A stretch of 64,000 bases of DNA from Hymenobacter terrenus (lineage in GTDB: Bacteria; Bacteroidota; Bacteroidia; Cytophagales; Hymenobacteraceae). The position numbers and the translations under genes are program-made. This document shows, piece by piece, positions 8,186-16,536 of the stretch. The notes beneath the pieces were generated by a model, which worked only from the letters and a program-made list of their open reading frames with translations, searched no databases and was not told the origin of the DNA. The stretch spans positions 22,639 to 86,638 of the forward strand of contig NZ_LATM01000020.1 of assembly GCF_000972495.1 (NCBI RefSeq), given 5' to 3'. How positions within the stretch are numbered: position 1 is the first letter of the stretch; each line of letters starts with the position of its first letter.

Positions 8186-8875
8186 CTACCCTCGCGGCGC
8201 AAATAGCGCGGCCGACACTCGTTCAAGCACAAAATCCACTTGCTCGTCAATTACGAGGTGCGTAGTGTCGAGTAATACGGCGTCGGCAGCGCGGCGCAGG
8301 GGGCTTTCGGCGCGGGTCGAGTCGAGGTGGTCGCGCTTGCGCAAATTTTCAATAATGTCTTCGAGCGGCACCTGCTCGCCTTTTTCAGCCAGCTCGGCCT
8401 GGCGGCGCTGGGCCCGCACCACGACGTCGGCAGTCATGAAAACTTTTACTTCGGCATCCGGAAAAACCGTGGTGCCAATATCGCGGCCATCCATCACCAC
8501 GCCGCGCTTGCGCCCCATGCGCTGCTGTTGGGCCACCATGGCGTGCCGCACCATCGGGATAACCGATACCTCGCTCACCGAATTGGAAATAACCATCTGC
8601 CGGATATCGTCCTCCCGGTTCACGCCGTCGAGTAAGACTTCGTTGCGGCCCGTGCGCCGGTTGCGGCGGAAGCTGATGTGCAGCGTGTGCAAAGCTTGCT
8701 CCACCTGCCCCAAATCCTCGAACGAAATGTTATGCTCCAACAAGTACAGCGTCACGGCCCGGTACATGGCGCCGGTATCAACGTAGGCGTAGTGCAACGC
8801 GGCAGCAACGGCTTTCGCGGTGGTGCTTTTGCCACACGAAGAGTAGCCATCAATGGCGATAACGAGTTGTTTCAT
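8186..8875 (-). CDS. cmk: Cytidylate kinase
   Basis: A 229-residue (d)CMP kinase that uses ATP to make (d)CDP. It has the P-loop GYSSCGKST near residue 10, the nucleotide monophosphate binding pattern YVDTGAMYRAVTLY, the conserved DGRDIGTTVFPDAEVKVF, and the lid-region RRQAELAEKG and RDHLDSTRAESPL. The ATG at 8875 gives MKQLVIAIDGYSSCGKS, the family start; six more upstream in-frame residues are not typical. It lies between a small unknown gene (31 bases upstream) and ispH on the same strand. Fully typical. Confidence 0.96.
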   Translation of the reverse strand: MKQLVIAIDGYSSCGKSTTAKAVAAALHYAYVDTGAMYRAVTLYLLEHNISFEDLGQVEQALHTLHISFRRNRRTGRNEVLLDGVNREDDIRQMVISNSVSEVSVIPMVRHAMVAQQQRMGRKRGVVMDGRDIGTTVFPDAEVKVFMTADVVVRAQRRQAELAEKGEQVPLEDIIENLRKRDHLDSTRAESPLRRAADAVLLDTTHLVIDEQVDFVLERVSAALFAPRG

Positions 8876-8906
8876 AACGACGCGGGCGGCCATTGGCCCC
8901 GCAAGA

Positions 8907-9311
8907 TTACGAAATCCAGGCCTTACGTACGGCAGGCAGGGTCTTTATCCGGGTCGGTACCGAGGCAAAAAAAGCCGCTACTGAGGCGCTTTCTCCCTCA
9001 TTCAGTTGCGCATCGACCAAATGAAAGGGATTAAAAAAAAATCTTCCGGCCAGCCCGACACCGGTAGTACCGTCGCGCCCGGTGCCCCATTCGCCCCGGT
9101 ATACCTGCACCAGGCAGTGCCCCAGAAAGCAGCCCAGGGCCATGATAACGCCCGGCCGCTCGGCCGCACCCAGCTCTCCACGCTGGGCCTGGATGAAGTT
9201 GGCGAGATGCGCCACGGCTTCGGCGTTGAAAGCTTTCAGCTTCAGCTGCTCGCGCACTTGCTCGGCAGCAGCCTGAATGGTATTGAGTGGATTGGAAGTG
9301 TCGTGAGCCAT
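8907..9311 (-). CDS. Unrecognised 134-residue protein upstream of cmk
   Basis: I do not recognise this family. The protein has no signal peptide. It has a helix-prone N-terminal half (NTIQAAAEQVREQLKLKAFN, then AEAVAHLANFIQAQRGELGA), a compact centre with GCFLGHCLVQVYRGEWG, and an aromatic FFFNPFHLVDAQL stretch that resembles the fold region of small cofactor-free bacterial proteins of unknown function. It sits 31 bases upstream of cmk on the same strand and may be cotranscribed with it. The codon pattern matches the neighbours and the ATG at 9311 is the only good start. No function is proposed. Confidence 0.7.
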   Translation of the reverse strand: MAHDTSNPLNTIQAAAEQVREQLKLKAFNAEAVAHLANFIQAQRGELGAAERPGVIMALGCFLGHCLVQVYRGEWGTGRDGTTGVGLAGRFFFNPFHLVDAQLNEGESASVAAFFASVPTRIKTLPAVRKAWIS

Positions 9312-9622
9312 GAGAATAAAGATAATTATTGGGAGTACAACTACTGGCTACCACCGGGCATACGGTGATAAAACTTCCCTTAAATTTTGCGAACCTCCCG
9401 CGTTTTTCTTCGTTTTTTCGGTCAACTAATCTCCTTTACCCCATCAACGACAGCCTTGCCCCAACGAAACCAGACTTTTGCTGGTACTAATAATTTATTT
9501 TATCCGTGAGAATTTATCAGTTCTTGTTGCTTACTTAAATGAGTGCGCAACGGCAGCCCCATCATAACTCAGCCCAGGCACATAGTCACTGCCTCTTGGC
9601 TTTGTCGCCACACTCGCGGCAC
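9312..9622. other. Gene-free stretch
   Basis: An AT-richer gap of 311 bases between the unknown gene and a small lipoprotein gene. No convincing frame, repeat or RNA structure was seen in it. Confidence 0.4.
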
Positions 9623-9781
9623 CTAATGGCCGCACGGGCACGGCACTGACTTGCCGCCGCTGTGGTGCTTATACCAGCTGGTCTTCTTTTGCTGAGGCGT
9701 GCGACGAGCGCAGCCAACCAGGGTGCTGGCGCCCAGGCTCAGCAGCACGAGCAGTAACAGCAACGACAGGGGTTTTCTCAT
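9623..9781 (-). CDS. Small lipoprotein, 52 residues
   Basis: A very small gene: a leucine-rich signal peptide, lipobox LVGC (Cys24), and a short basic mature part ending in SVPCPCGH. The ATG at 9781 is favoured because a TAnnTTTG box lies 18 bases upstream at 9799-9806. A longer frame running through the promoter into the adenine deaminase gene is a shadow. The mature part of about 29 residues (CARRTPQQKK, then KHHSGGKS, then a CPC motif) could bind metal, but nothing more can be said. Transcribed divergently from adenine deaminase. Confidence 0.65.
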   Translation of the reverse strand: MRKPLSLLLLLVLLSLGASTLVGCARRTPQQKKTSWYKHHSGGKSVPCPCGH

Positions 9782-9798
9782 GGCCAGGTATTTTACTT

Positions 9799-9806
9799 CA
9801 AAGTTA
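9799..9806 (-). promoter_or_regulatory. -7 box for the small lipoprotein gene
   Basis: The minus strand reads TAACTTTG, matching TAnnTTTG, 18 bases upstream of the ATG at 9781. It fixes the short version of this gene. Confidence 0.5.
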
Positions 9807-9853
9807 AGGTTCTTTGCGGACCGCGCGGCTTTTCGCTTCCATCCAGCTAATTC

Positions 9854-11512
9854 ATGAATTTCCCCGATTTCTCGCTCCTCTCCAACGTTGTCGACATCTT
9901 TGCCCGTTCCATTCAGCCCGCTACCATTCGGGTAGTGGAGGGCCGCATTGCCAGCATCACCCCCACCGGGGCCACCACCCCCGACGCAAACCTGCCCTAT
10001 GCCCTGCCGGGCTTCGTGGATGCCCATGTGCACGTGGAAAGCTCCTTGCTGGTGCCCACCGAGTTTGCCCGGCTAGCGGTAACGCACGGCACCGTGGCCA
10101 CCGTCTCGGACCCGCACGAAATCGGCAACGTGCTGGGAGTGGCTGGCGTGGAGTATATGTTGGAAAATGCCAGCCACTCACCTTTTAAGTTCTGCTTCGG
10201 CGCCCCAAGCTGCGTGCCCGCCACACCATTCGAGACGGCGGGGGCTGAAATCACGCCCGCCGACATCGCCAGACTATTTGAAAACCCCAAAATCGGCTAC
10301 CTGGCCGAGATGATGAACTGGCCCGGTGTGCTGCAGCGCGACACCGATGTGATGGCCAAAATTGCCCTGGCTCAGGCCACTGGCCGCCCCGTCGATGGCC
10401 ATGCCCCCGGCCTGCGCGGCGACGACGCGGCCCACTACGCCAGTGCTGGCATTAGCACCGACCACGAATGCTTCGCCGCCGATGAGGCCCTCGACAAGCT
10501 GGCGGTCGGTGTGAAAATCCTGATCCGCGAGGGTTCGGCCGCCCGCAACTTCGATGCCCTCATTGGACTTTTGCCCGAGCACTACGCTCATCTGATGTTT
10601 TGCTCCGATGACAAGCACCCCGACACACTTGTACTCGGCCACATCAACCAGCTGGTGCAGCGCGCCGTAGCCCTCGGCAACGACGTATTTCATGTGCTGC
10701 GGGTGGCCTGCATCAATCCGGTGAAGCACTATAACCTACCCGTGGGCCTGCTGGAAGAAGGTGACCCAGCCGATTTCATTGTGGTGAAGAACTTGCAGGA
10801 CTTCCAAGTGCTGCAAACCTACCTCAACGGCCAGTTGGTGGCGGAAAATGGCCAGCCGTTGCTACCCGCTACCCCTATTGCGGTGGTCAACAACTTCCAC
10901 GCCCTGCCCGTCACGGCTGTTGACTTTCACTTACCCACAAGCCAAGAATACAACACCTTACGCGTTATCCAATGCTTCGACGGTCAGCTCATCACTGCTC
11001 GCGTTGACCTGCCGGCCCGAATAGAAAACGGTCTCATCGTAACCAACGTAGCTGAAGATGTGCTCAAGCTGGCCGTTATCAACCGCTACCAGCCGCACGT
11101 AGCGCCGGCCCTGGCCTTCATCCGGGGCTTTGGTCTGCAACACGGGGCCCTGGCCAGCAGCGTTGGCCACGATTCGCACAACATTACCGCTGTTGGCTGC
11201 GACGATGAGAGCATTGCCCGGGCTGTTAATCTGGTTATCGCAGCCAAAGGCGGCTTAGCGGCCGTGGGAGCTGACGGCCGGGAAATCCTCGTTCCCTTGC
11301 CGGTGGCGGGGCTGATGTCGGACCAGGAGGGTCAGGCTGTGGCCGGCACCTACGCTGCCGTCGATGCCTTGGCTAAGGAATTAGGCTCTCCGCTGGACGC
11401 CCCGTTTATGACACTATCCTTTATGGCGCTGCTCGTGATTCCTAGCCTGAAGTTGAGCGATAAAGGCTTGTTTGATGGACACCGGTTCGAATTTGTTGAC
11501 GCCGTGGAGTAG
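9854..11512 (+). CDS. ade: Adenine deaminase
   Basis: A 552-residue amidohydrolase that deaminates adenine to hypoxanthine in purine salvage. Metal-binding and family motifs appear in order: PGFVDAHVHVESSLL (HxH, residues 59-61), TVSDPHEIGNVLG, EMMNWPGVL, GHAPGL, DHECF, and the C-terminal ade domain with ASSVGHDSHNI and GGLAAV. Length is typical for bacterial Ade. The ATG at 9854 gives a normal N-terminus. The gene is transcribed away from the small lipoprotein gene and stands alone as a single-gene unit. High confidence. Confidence 0.96.
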   Translation: MNFPDFSLLSNVVDIFARSIQPATIRVVEGRIASITPTGATTPDANLPYALPGFVDAHVHVESSLLVPTEFARLAVTHGTVATVSDPHEIGNVLGVAGVEYMLENASHSPFKFCFGAPSCVPATPFETAGAEITPADIARLFENPKIGYLAEMMNWPGVLQRDTDVMAKIALAQATGRPVDGHAPGLRGDDAAHYASAGISTDHECFAADEALDKLAVGVKILIREGSAARNFDALIGLLPEHYAHLMFCSDDKHPDTLVLGHINQLVQRAVALGNDVFHVLRVACINPVKHYNLPVGLLEEGDPADFIVVKNLQDFQVLQTYLNGQLVAENGQPLLPATPIAVVNNFHALPVTAVDFHLPTSQEYNTLRVIQCFDGQLITARVDLPARIENGLIVTNVAEDVLKLAVINRYQPHVAPALAFIRGFGLQHGALASSVGHDSHNITAVGCDDESIARAVNLVIAAKGGLAAVGADGREILVPLPVAGLMSDQEGQAVAGTYAAVDALAKELGSPLDAPFMTLSFMALLVIPSLKLSDKGLFDGHRFEFVDAVE

Positions 11513-11616
11513 GCCGATGCGTACGCTTTCGAAGGGCCAGGGCAATTTCCAGTGGCAATTTGGCGTATAAGTTGCCAGGGTAGTGGGGCGCACCCTACGC
11601 CCGCCATGCTCGTTTT

Positions 11617-12111
11617 ATGATGCTACCTCCGCCTGAATTACTACTTCTTCTGCTGCTAATTGCTGGCTTGGCCCAACCGGCGGCGGCTCAGAAATACCGC
11701 ACCGCCGCTGGCTTCCGCAGCGATGGCACCAACTACGGCCTCACCATTCAGCAACTCATCATTCCCAAAACCACCCTGGAAGGGCTGGGAATGCTGGCTC
11801 CGCGCGAGCGTAGCGCCACACTGCTGGCCGAACGCCATTTCGGCATCCTCGGCCCCAGCCTGAACTACTATCTCGGCGCCGGTGCCCACTACGGCCGGCA
11901 CAAGGACGATGGCAGCTTTTGGGGGTTCGATGGCATCATCGGGGCCGAATACAAAATAGCCTTCATCCCTATCGTCATTTCCTTCGATTTCAAGCCCACC
12001 ATCGAATACGGCTCGGGCGACTGGAACCGCTTCCCCACGGCTGTTTCGGTGCGCTACATTTTCTGGAAGAAGCGCAAAACTGGTATCTTCCGGGCTCTGG
12101 ACAAGCTGTAG
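11617..12111 (+). CDS. Secreted/outer-membrane protein of unknown function
   Basis: A 164-residue protein with a clear signal peptide (ELLLLLLLIAGLAQPAAAQ, cleavage likely after AAA). The mature part is rich in aromatic and glycine residues with alternating hydrophobic strands (AGFRSDGTNYGLTIQQ, NYYLGAGAHYG, FIPIVISFDFKPTIEYG, AVSVRYIFWK), as in small eight-stranded outer-membrane beta-barrels of Bacteroidota. No specific family is recognised. It stands alone between adenine deaminase and a strong bidirectional terminator. The start at 11617 is followed by the signal peptide with only five residues before it. Confidence 0.7.
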   Translation: MMLPPPELLLLLLLIAGLAQPAAAQKYRTAAGFRSDGTNYGLTIQQLIIPKTTLEGLGMLAPRERSATLLAERHFGILGPSLNYYLGAGAHYGRHKDDGSFWGFDGIIGAEYKIAFIPIVISFDFKPTIEYGSGDWNRFPTAVSVRYIFWKKRKTGIFRALDKL

Positions 12112-12120
12112 ACCTATGTG

Positions 12121-12141
12121 GAGACGCCACCTTGGCGTCTC
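12121..12141 (+). repeat. Short inverted repeat, 9-bp arms
   Basis: GAGACGCCA at 12121-12129 and TGGCGTCTC at 12133-12141 flank a 3-base loop, 10 bases after the preceding stop codon. It shares the GACGCCA core with the larger palindrome that follows and may be a weak terminator. Confidence 0.5.
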
Positions 12142-12184
12142 GTCGTGGAACGACCGTAACCGCACAACCTTGCGCAGGTCTTTG

Positions 12185-12234
12185 CATCAACAAAAAGCCC
12201 CGACGCCAGCTGGCGTCGGGGCTTTTTGTTGATG
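12185..12234. terminator. Perfect 50-base palindrome, bidirectional terminator
   Basis: An uninterrupted palindrome centred between 12209 and 12210, with 25-base arms. The GC core (AGCCCCGACGCCAG) is flanked by A5 on one side and T5 on the other, so it works as an intrinsic terminator for both the plus-strand secreted protein gene and the minus-strand response regulator gene, which converge here. Confidence 0.9.
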
Positions 12235-12262
12235 TGGCTAGTAGCTCAGAGGAAGACGGGGC

Positions 12263-12667
12263 TTATTGAAACCGCTTTTCCAGCAGCTTGCGCATTTTCT
12301 CTTCGGTCAGCGGCTTCGTTAAGTACTCTACATTGGGGTACTTGGCTACGCGAGCCGTGTCGGCGCCGTGCATGGATGTAGTGAGCACGGCCATTACCGT
12401 TTTGTCCTGCACGGGCTGGGGCAGGGAATTATACAGCTCCAGGAACTCAAAGCCGGAAACGCCCGGCATTTTCAGATCAACAAATACCAGGTCGGGGGCG
12501 TTGCTACCACCGTTAGCATTGCCCCAGAGTTGTTCAAACGCCTCATCGGCCCGCGAGAACGTGCTCACGTGGTCGGCCACGGCTAAGCGGCCCAGCAGGC
12601 GATTGTTGAGGAAACTGGTGGTTTCGTTATCGTCGACCAGTACAATATGATTCAAATTCGCGGACAT
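12263..12667 (-). CDS. Stand-alone response regulator (receiver domain only)
   Basis: A 134-residue receiver domain without an output domain. Phosphoacceptor and active-site residues are present: Asp12-Asp13 (VLVDDNE), Asp64 (VFVDLKMPG), Thr96 (LTTSMHG) and Lys118 (LTKPL). Single-domain regulators of this type in Hymenobacter and relatives usually take part in phosphorelays with hybrid kinases. No histidine kinase is near, so the partner is unknown. It converges on the palindromic terminator at 12185-12234. The start at 12667 is the natural one for the fold. Confidence 0.9.
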   Translation of the reverse strand: MSANLNHIVLVDDNETTSFLNNRLLGRLAVADHVSTFSRADEAFEQLWGNANGGSNAPDLVFVDLKMPGVSGFEFLELYNSLPQPVQDKTVMAVLTTSMHGADTARVAKYPNVEYLTKPLTEEKMRKLLEKRFQ

Positions 12668-12739
12668 CAGATAGGGATTTGTTTCTAGCTTTCACGAAGA
12701 TACCATTGGCATCTCACTCTCACAAAGATGGTCAAAATC

Positions 12740-13717
12740 TTATAACCACCCTTGGGCCCGCATCCAGTCGTCGTTGTAAATCTTGCCCAGGTAGCGGGTG
12801 CCGTGGTCGGGCAGCACAATAACCATCGTATCCTCTTCCTTCAAATGTTCCCTGGCATATTCCAAGGCGCCGTAAACGGCTGAGCCGCACGACCAGCCCA
12901 CAAATAAGCCTTCTTCTTTAGCAAGGCGGCGCGTCATCACGGCTGCGTCCTGGTCGGCCACTTTAATAAATAAGTCAATTACGTCGAAGTCCACATTCTT
13001 GGGCAGAATGTCTTCGCCGATGCCTTCAGTTTTGTAGGGATAGATTTCGTTTTCGTCGAAAATACCCGTTTCCTTGTACTTCTTGAACACCGAACCGTAG
13101 GTATCAAGCCCAATCGTGACGATAGCCGGGTTTTGCTCCTTCAGGTACTTGCTCACACCGCAGATGGTGCCGCCCGTGCCCACGCCAGCCGCCCAATGCG
13201 TGATTTTACCGTCGGTACCGTTCCAGATTTCGGGGCCGGTAGTGTCGTAGTGCGCGGCAGCGTTCGAAAGGTTGTCGTACTGGTTGGGATAAAAGGAATT
13301 GGGGGTTTCCTTGTTGAGGCGACGAGCCACGGAGTAGTAGGAGCGCGGGTCTTCGGGAGCTACATCGACGGGGCATACCACTACTTCGGCGCCCACGGCC
13401 CGCAGAATATCCTGCTTTTCCTTGCTCTGCTTGTCGCTCATCACGAATATCGTTTTGTAGCCTTTGGCGATGGCGGTCAGGGCCAGGCCCATGCCGGTGT
13501 TGCCGCTGGTACCCTCGATAATGGTGCCGCCGGGCTGCAAAAGGCCAGCTTTTTCGGCATCCTCAATCATGCGGATGGCCATCCGGTCTTTCACCGAGTT
13601 GCCGGGGTTGAAGTACTCCGCTTTGGCCAGTATCGTACCTTTTATACCCTCGGTTACTTTGTTGAGCTTGACGAGGGGAGTATGGCCGACGGCCTCAATA
13701 ACGTGGTTGAAATACAT
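12740..13717 (-). CDS. Cystathionine beta-synthase (PLP, no CBS domain)
   Basis: A 325-residue fold-type II PLP enzyme. The PLP lysine is Lys43 in NPGNSVKDR. The phosphate and substrate loop is EGTSGNTGMG, and the PLP phosphate-binding loop is GVGTGGTICG. The segment TEGIGEDILPKNVDFDVID follows the pattern of cystathionine beta-synthase rather than O-acetylserine sulfhydrylase, so transsulfuration from homocysteine is the preferred role, with cysteine synthase as alternative. The start at 13717 (MYFNHVIEAVGHTPLVKLN) fits the family and is confirmed by a -7 box at 13754-13761; a longer in-frame extension to 13798 would swallow the promoter. No C-terminal CBS pair is present. Confidence 0.9.
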   Translation of the reverse strand: MYFNHVIEAVGHTPLVKLNKVTEGIKGTILAKAEYFNPGNSVKDRMAIRMIEDAEKAGLLQPGGTIIEGTSGNTGMGLALTAIAKGYKTIFVMSDKQSKEKQDILRAVGAEVVVCPVDVAPEDPRSYYSVARRLNKETPNSFYPNQYDNLSNAAAHYDTTGPEIWNGTDGKITHWAAGVGTGGTICGVSKYLKEQNPAIVTIGLDTYGSVFKKYKETGIFDENEIYPYKTEGIGEDILPKNVDFDVIDLFIKVADQDAAVMTRRLAKEEGLFVGWSCGSAVYGALEYAREHLKEEDTMVIVLPDHGTRYLGKIYNDDWMRAQGWL

Positions 13718-13753
13718 CGAAAAGGGTGGGTGGGGAGTTGGTGAGAGAGGGCA

Positions 13754-13761
13754 CAAAGGTA
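13754..13761 (-). promoter_or_regulatory. -7 box for cystathionine beta-synthase gene
   Basis: The minus strand reads TACCTTTG, an exact TAnnTTTG, 37 bases upstream of the ATG at 13717. It decides between two possible starts. Confidence 0.6.
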
Positions 13762-13797
13762 GGGACTTTCGACGGGGAGGTGCGGGCGCAACCCTCA

Positions 13798-15174
13798 TCA
13801 GAAGTTCTCGGCCTGCGCTCCCAACTCCGTACTGCTCCCTACTGTTCGACCGCCCATGCCAGGTGAAGGTTGTAGGGCCTGGGTCTGGTCGATAACTAGC
13901 AGTGCATCGTAGCGGTGCGGCAAATCTGTAGGTACGCAGTTGCCACTTTCGCTGCCCGGGTTGTACTCTACCCCAATGGCACGGTGGCCGCGGCGTTGCG
14001 TCAGCCGCTCATCGGGGCGCCAGGATTCCACCAGAATCAGGTTGTTGCCGGGTGATTGCTCGTGCAGCGCAGCCTCCCAGGAATTGGGCTGGGCGGCGGG
14101 CACCGGCATGGAAGTCACGGGACCACCCCAGTACGGCGATGCCGTGACGGTACCTGTATAGGTTGTAAAGCCAACCACGAATACTCCCTCCGCCGCATGC
14201 TGCTCCCGCATCAACTGGCCTACATTCACCATACCGGCATCGGCCATGTCGGTGTAACGGGCGTCGCCAACGTGGGTATTGTGCTCCCAAACGGCAACTT
14301 TGGCATCGGGCCCGTGGAAGCGCATCAACCGATTGATGGTTTCGGTCATGTGCTGGTCGCGGATGTTCCACGAACCCGCGTAGCTCCGCACAGCAGCTCG
14401 GTAGTATCGCTCGGTATTCACGGCCACCAGCGCATTTTGCTCGGCATTGAAGGCCCCTTCGTGGTCGGCGGGTAGCGTCTTCAGGCGGTTGCGCACGGCT
14501 GTCAGCACGTTGGCCACCGCAGTGGCGCAGCGGGTCCCGCTGGTCGTGGCTTGGCCATAGTCCTCTTCATTCGGATAGGCGCTCAGGCAGTCCAGTGCCG
14601 CATCTACGGCGTTGCGCGTGGCCGGGTCGGCTTCGACGAAATTGGTGCGGATGTTTTGCAGCGACTCCCGTAAGCTGTAGAGGTCCAGGCCATAAAAGCC
14701 TACTTTTTGGGTTGCCGGGCGGGTGCTATTATAACCCCGCAGCCACTCGGCAAAGTCAGCCACTTCGGTATTGGCCCACATCCAGGTAGGCCAGCGCGTT
14801 AGGCGTCGCAATACCTCGGCCGCCGAGGCGCCATTGTTGACGCCTTTCACATAGCGGTTTAGCTGGTAGAGCGCCGGCCAGTCACCTTCCACACCAATCA
14901 GGGGAAAGCCTTTTTCCTGAATGAGCCGCTTGGTGATGGTGGCGCGCCAAGCGTAGAACTCGGCGGTGCCGTGCGAGGCTTCGCTCAGCAGTGCGTAACG
15001 GACCGTGCCTATTTGATTGAGGAGCGGGTCAAGATTCTGAGGGGTTTCGAGCCGCGAAATGCCGCGCTCCGGCACGGTGACGCTGATGCTTGGAAAAGCA
15101 GCATTTTCCTTTTCTGAGCAGCTTGTGAATAAAAAGCACAAGCTCAGGAGCAACACTAAACTAAGATTTTTCAT
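13798..15174 (-). CDS. Erythromycin esterase-family lipoprotein
   Basis: A 458-residue member of the erythromycin esterase (EreA/EreB) superfamily, with a lipoprotein signal (LCFLFTSC) at the N-terminus. Metal/catalytic-type motifs are LLSEASHGTAEFY, GVEGDWPAL and AVWEHNTHVGD, where EreB-type enzymes use paired Glu and His residues. The family includes macrolide esterases, but most chromosomal relatives have unknown substrates, and this should not be read as a resistance gene without testing. The ATG at 15174 gives MKNLSLVLLLSLCFLF; a GTG one codon upstream is also possible. The gene is a single transcription unit upstream of the cystathionine beta-synthase gene. Confidence 0.85.
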   Translation of the reverse strand: MKNLSLVLLLSLCFLFTSCSEKENAAFPSISVTVPERGISRLETPQNLDPLLNQIGTVRYALLSEASHGTAEFYAWRATITKRLIQEKGFPLIGVEGDWPALYQLNRYVKGVNNGASAAEVLRRLTRWPTWMWANTEVADFAEWLRGYNSTRPATQKVGFYGLDLYSLRESLQNIRTNFVEADPATRNAVDAALDCLSAYPNEEDYGQATTSGTRCATAVANVLTAVRNRLKTLPADHEGAFNAEQNALVAVNTERYYRAAVRSYAGSWNIRDQHMTETINRLMRFHGPDAKVAVWEHNTHVGDARYTDMADAGMVNVGQLMREQHAAEGVFVVGFTTYTGTVTASPYWGGPVTSMPVPAAQPNSWEAALHEQSPGNNLILVESWRPDERLTQRRGHRAIGVEYNPGSESGNCVPTDLPHRYDALLVIDQTQALQPSPGMGGRTVGSSTELGAQAENF

Positions 15175-15548
15175 CACAAGTAATTGTTACGATTGTTTTT
15201 ATGATTGCTCACTAAACTGCTGTGCTTTTATCGCCGCACTTGCAGACTCACCAGCAATTATTTAGGGCTTATAAGCCAATCCGGTGCTGCTCCAACTCAA
15301 TTCGGGTAAGAGCTTATGCTCTAGCAACGCGGCACCGGACGGCGGCAGTTGAAAAACGCTACTAGGGATTCCGGGGATTCCCACCGGGCCTCTAATTCAG
15401 TAGTTTTTCCTGGATTTGAGTTCTTTCCGCAGTCCGCGCGCTTTCAACGTACGCGTGCCTTGCCCCTGCCCCAAAAAGCCCTACTTTTGCAGCCGTTGCC
15501 CGTCCGGGCCACCTCCCCTACTCCATCAACTCCCAAAAACACCTCCGA
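15175..15548. other. Gene-free stretch with one structured segment
   Basis: No coding frame is supported here. At 15281-15338 a 10-bp outer stem (CCGGTGCTGC with GCGGCACCGG, one G-U type pair) encloses a small hairpin AGAGC-TTAT-GCTCT (15309-15322). This could be a small structured RNA or a terminator lacking a T run. The sucD promoter lies at the right end. Confidence 0.35.
15460..15489 (+). promoter_or_regulatory. sucD promoter (-33 TTG and -7 TACTTTTG)
   Basis: TTG at 15460-15462, a 19-base spacer, then TACTTTTG at 15482-15489. The spacing and both elements fit the Bacteroidota sigma-ABfr promoter pattern. The sucD ATG is 59 bases further down. Confidence 0.65.
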
Positions 15549-16430
15549 ATGAGCGTTCTGGTCAATAAAAATTCCAAGGTTATCGTGCAGGGCTTCACTG
15601 GCTCCGAAGGCTCGTTTCATGCCCAGCAGATGATGGACTATGGCACCAATGTGGTGGGCGGCGTCACGCCCGGCAAAGGCGGGTCTGAGCACCTCGGTCG
15701 TCCCGTGTTCAACACCGTGGCTGAAGCCGTGGAAAAGGCTGGCGCTGACACCAGCATCATTTTCGTGCCGCCGGCTTTCGCCGCCGACGCCATCATGGAA
15801 GCTGCCGATGCAGGCATCAAGGTGATTATCACCATCACGGAAGGCATCCCCACCAAGGATATGATTGCCGTGAAGCACTACTTGAAAGACCGGCAGGGCA
15901 TCACGATGATTGGCCCGAACTGCCCCGGCGTAATGACCGCCGGCGAATGTAAAGTGGGCATCATGCCCGGCTTCATCTTCCAGAAAGGCAAAATCGGCAT
16001 CGTCTCTAAGTCGGGCACCCTGACGTACGAAGCGGTAGACCAGCTCACCAAAGCCGGCTTGGGCCAGACCACGGCCATCGGCATCGGCGGCGACCCCATC
16101 ATCGGCACCACCACCAAGCAGGCAGTCGAATTGCTGATGAACGACCCCGAAACCGAGGGCATCGTGATGATAGGCGAAATCGGCGGCGGCATGGAAGCCG
16201 AAGCCGCCCGTTGGATTAAGGAAACCGGCAACAAGAAACCCGTCGTGGGCTTCATCGCCGGCCAGACGGCCCCTCCCGGCCGCCGCATGGGCCACGCTGG
16301 TGCCATCGTCGGCGGTGCTGATGACACAGCCGCCGCTAAAATGGCCATCATGCGCGAGTGCGGCATCCACGTCGTGGATTCGCCCGCCGAGATTGGCGAC
16401 ACCATGCTGCGCGTGTTGGGCGGCAAGTAA
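15549..16430 (+). CDS. sucD: Succinyl-CoA synthetase alpha subunit
   Basis: A 293-residue TCA-cycle enzyme subunit that makes ATP or GTP from succinyl-CoA. CoA-binding segments QGFTGSEGSFHA and GGVTPGKGG are at the N-terminus, GPNCPGVMTAGECKVGIMP in the centre, and the phosphorylated active-site histidine is His249 in RRMGHAGAIVGG. Length matches the family. The beta subunit gene sucC is not adjacent, as is common in Bacteroidota. A promoter lies at 15460-15489 and a terminator at 16475-16507, so it is a single-gene unit. Confidence 0.97.
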   Translation: MSVLVNKNSKVIVQGFTGSEGSFHAQQMMDYGTNVVGGVTPGKGGSEHLGRPVFNTVAEAVEKAGADTSIIFVPPAFAADAIMEAADAGIKVIITITEGIPTKDMIAVKHYLKDRQGITMIGPNCPGVMTAGECKVGIMPGFIFQKGKIGIVSKSGTLTYEAVDQLTKAGLGQTTAIGIGGDPIIGTTTKQAVELLMNDPETEGIVMIGEIGGGMEAEAARWIKETGNKKPVVGFIAGQTAPPGRRMGHAGAIVGGADDTAAAKMAIMRECGIHVVDSPAEIGDTMLRVLGGK

Positions 16431-16474
16431 TTACTAAGCTCCTGCGTCGCTTGCGGCGGCGAGGGTTTGACATG

Positions 16475-16507
16475 AAAAAGGCCTCAGCAGAAGCTGAGGC
16501 CTTTTTT
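16475..16507. terminator. Intrinsic terminator between sucD and a convergent gene
   Basis: AAAAAGGCCTCAGC (16475-16488) pairs with GCTGAGGCC followed by T6 (16493-16507), with a 4-base loop. A and T runs on both sides make it bidirectional. It lies 45 bases after the sucD stop. Confidence 0.9.
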
Positions 16508-16536
16508 ATTGCCAGGGCTGCCGTAATGGCGCGCCG

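Noticed and set aside
13798..15174. Macrolide resistance determinant
   Set aside because: Only family-level similarity to erythromycin esterases; chromosomal lipoprotein relatives mostly have unknown substrates.
15444..16370. 308-codon frame opposite to sucD
   Set aside because: Antisense shadow of a conserved gene; its composition (His, Asp, Gly) mirrors the sucD codons.
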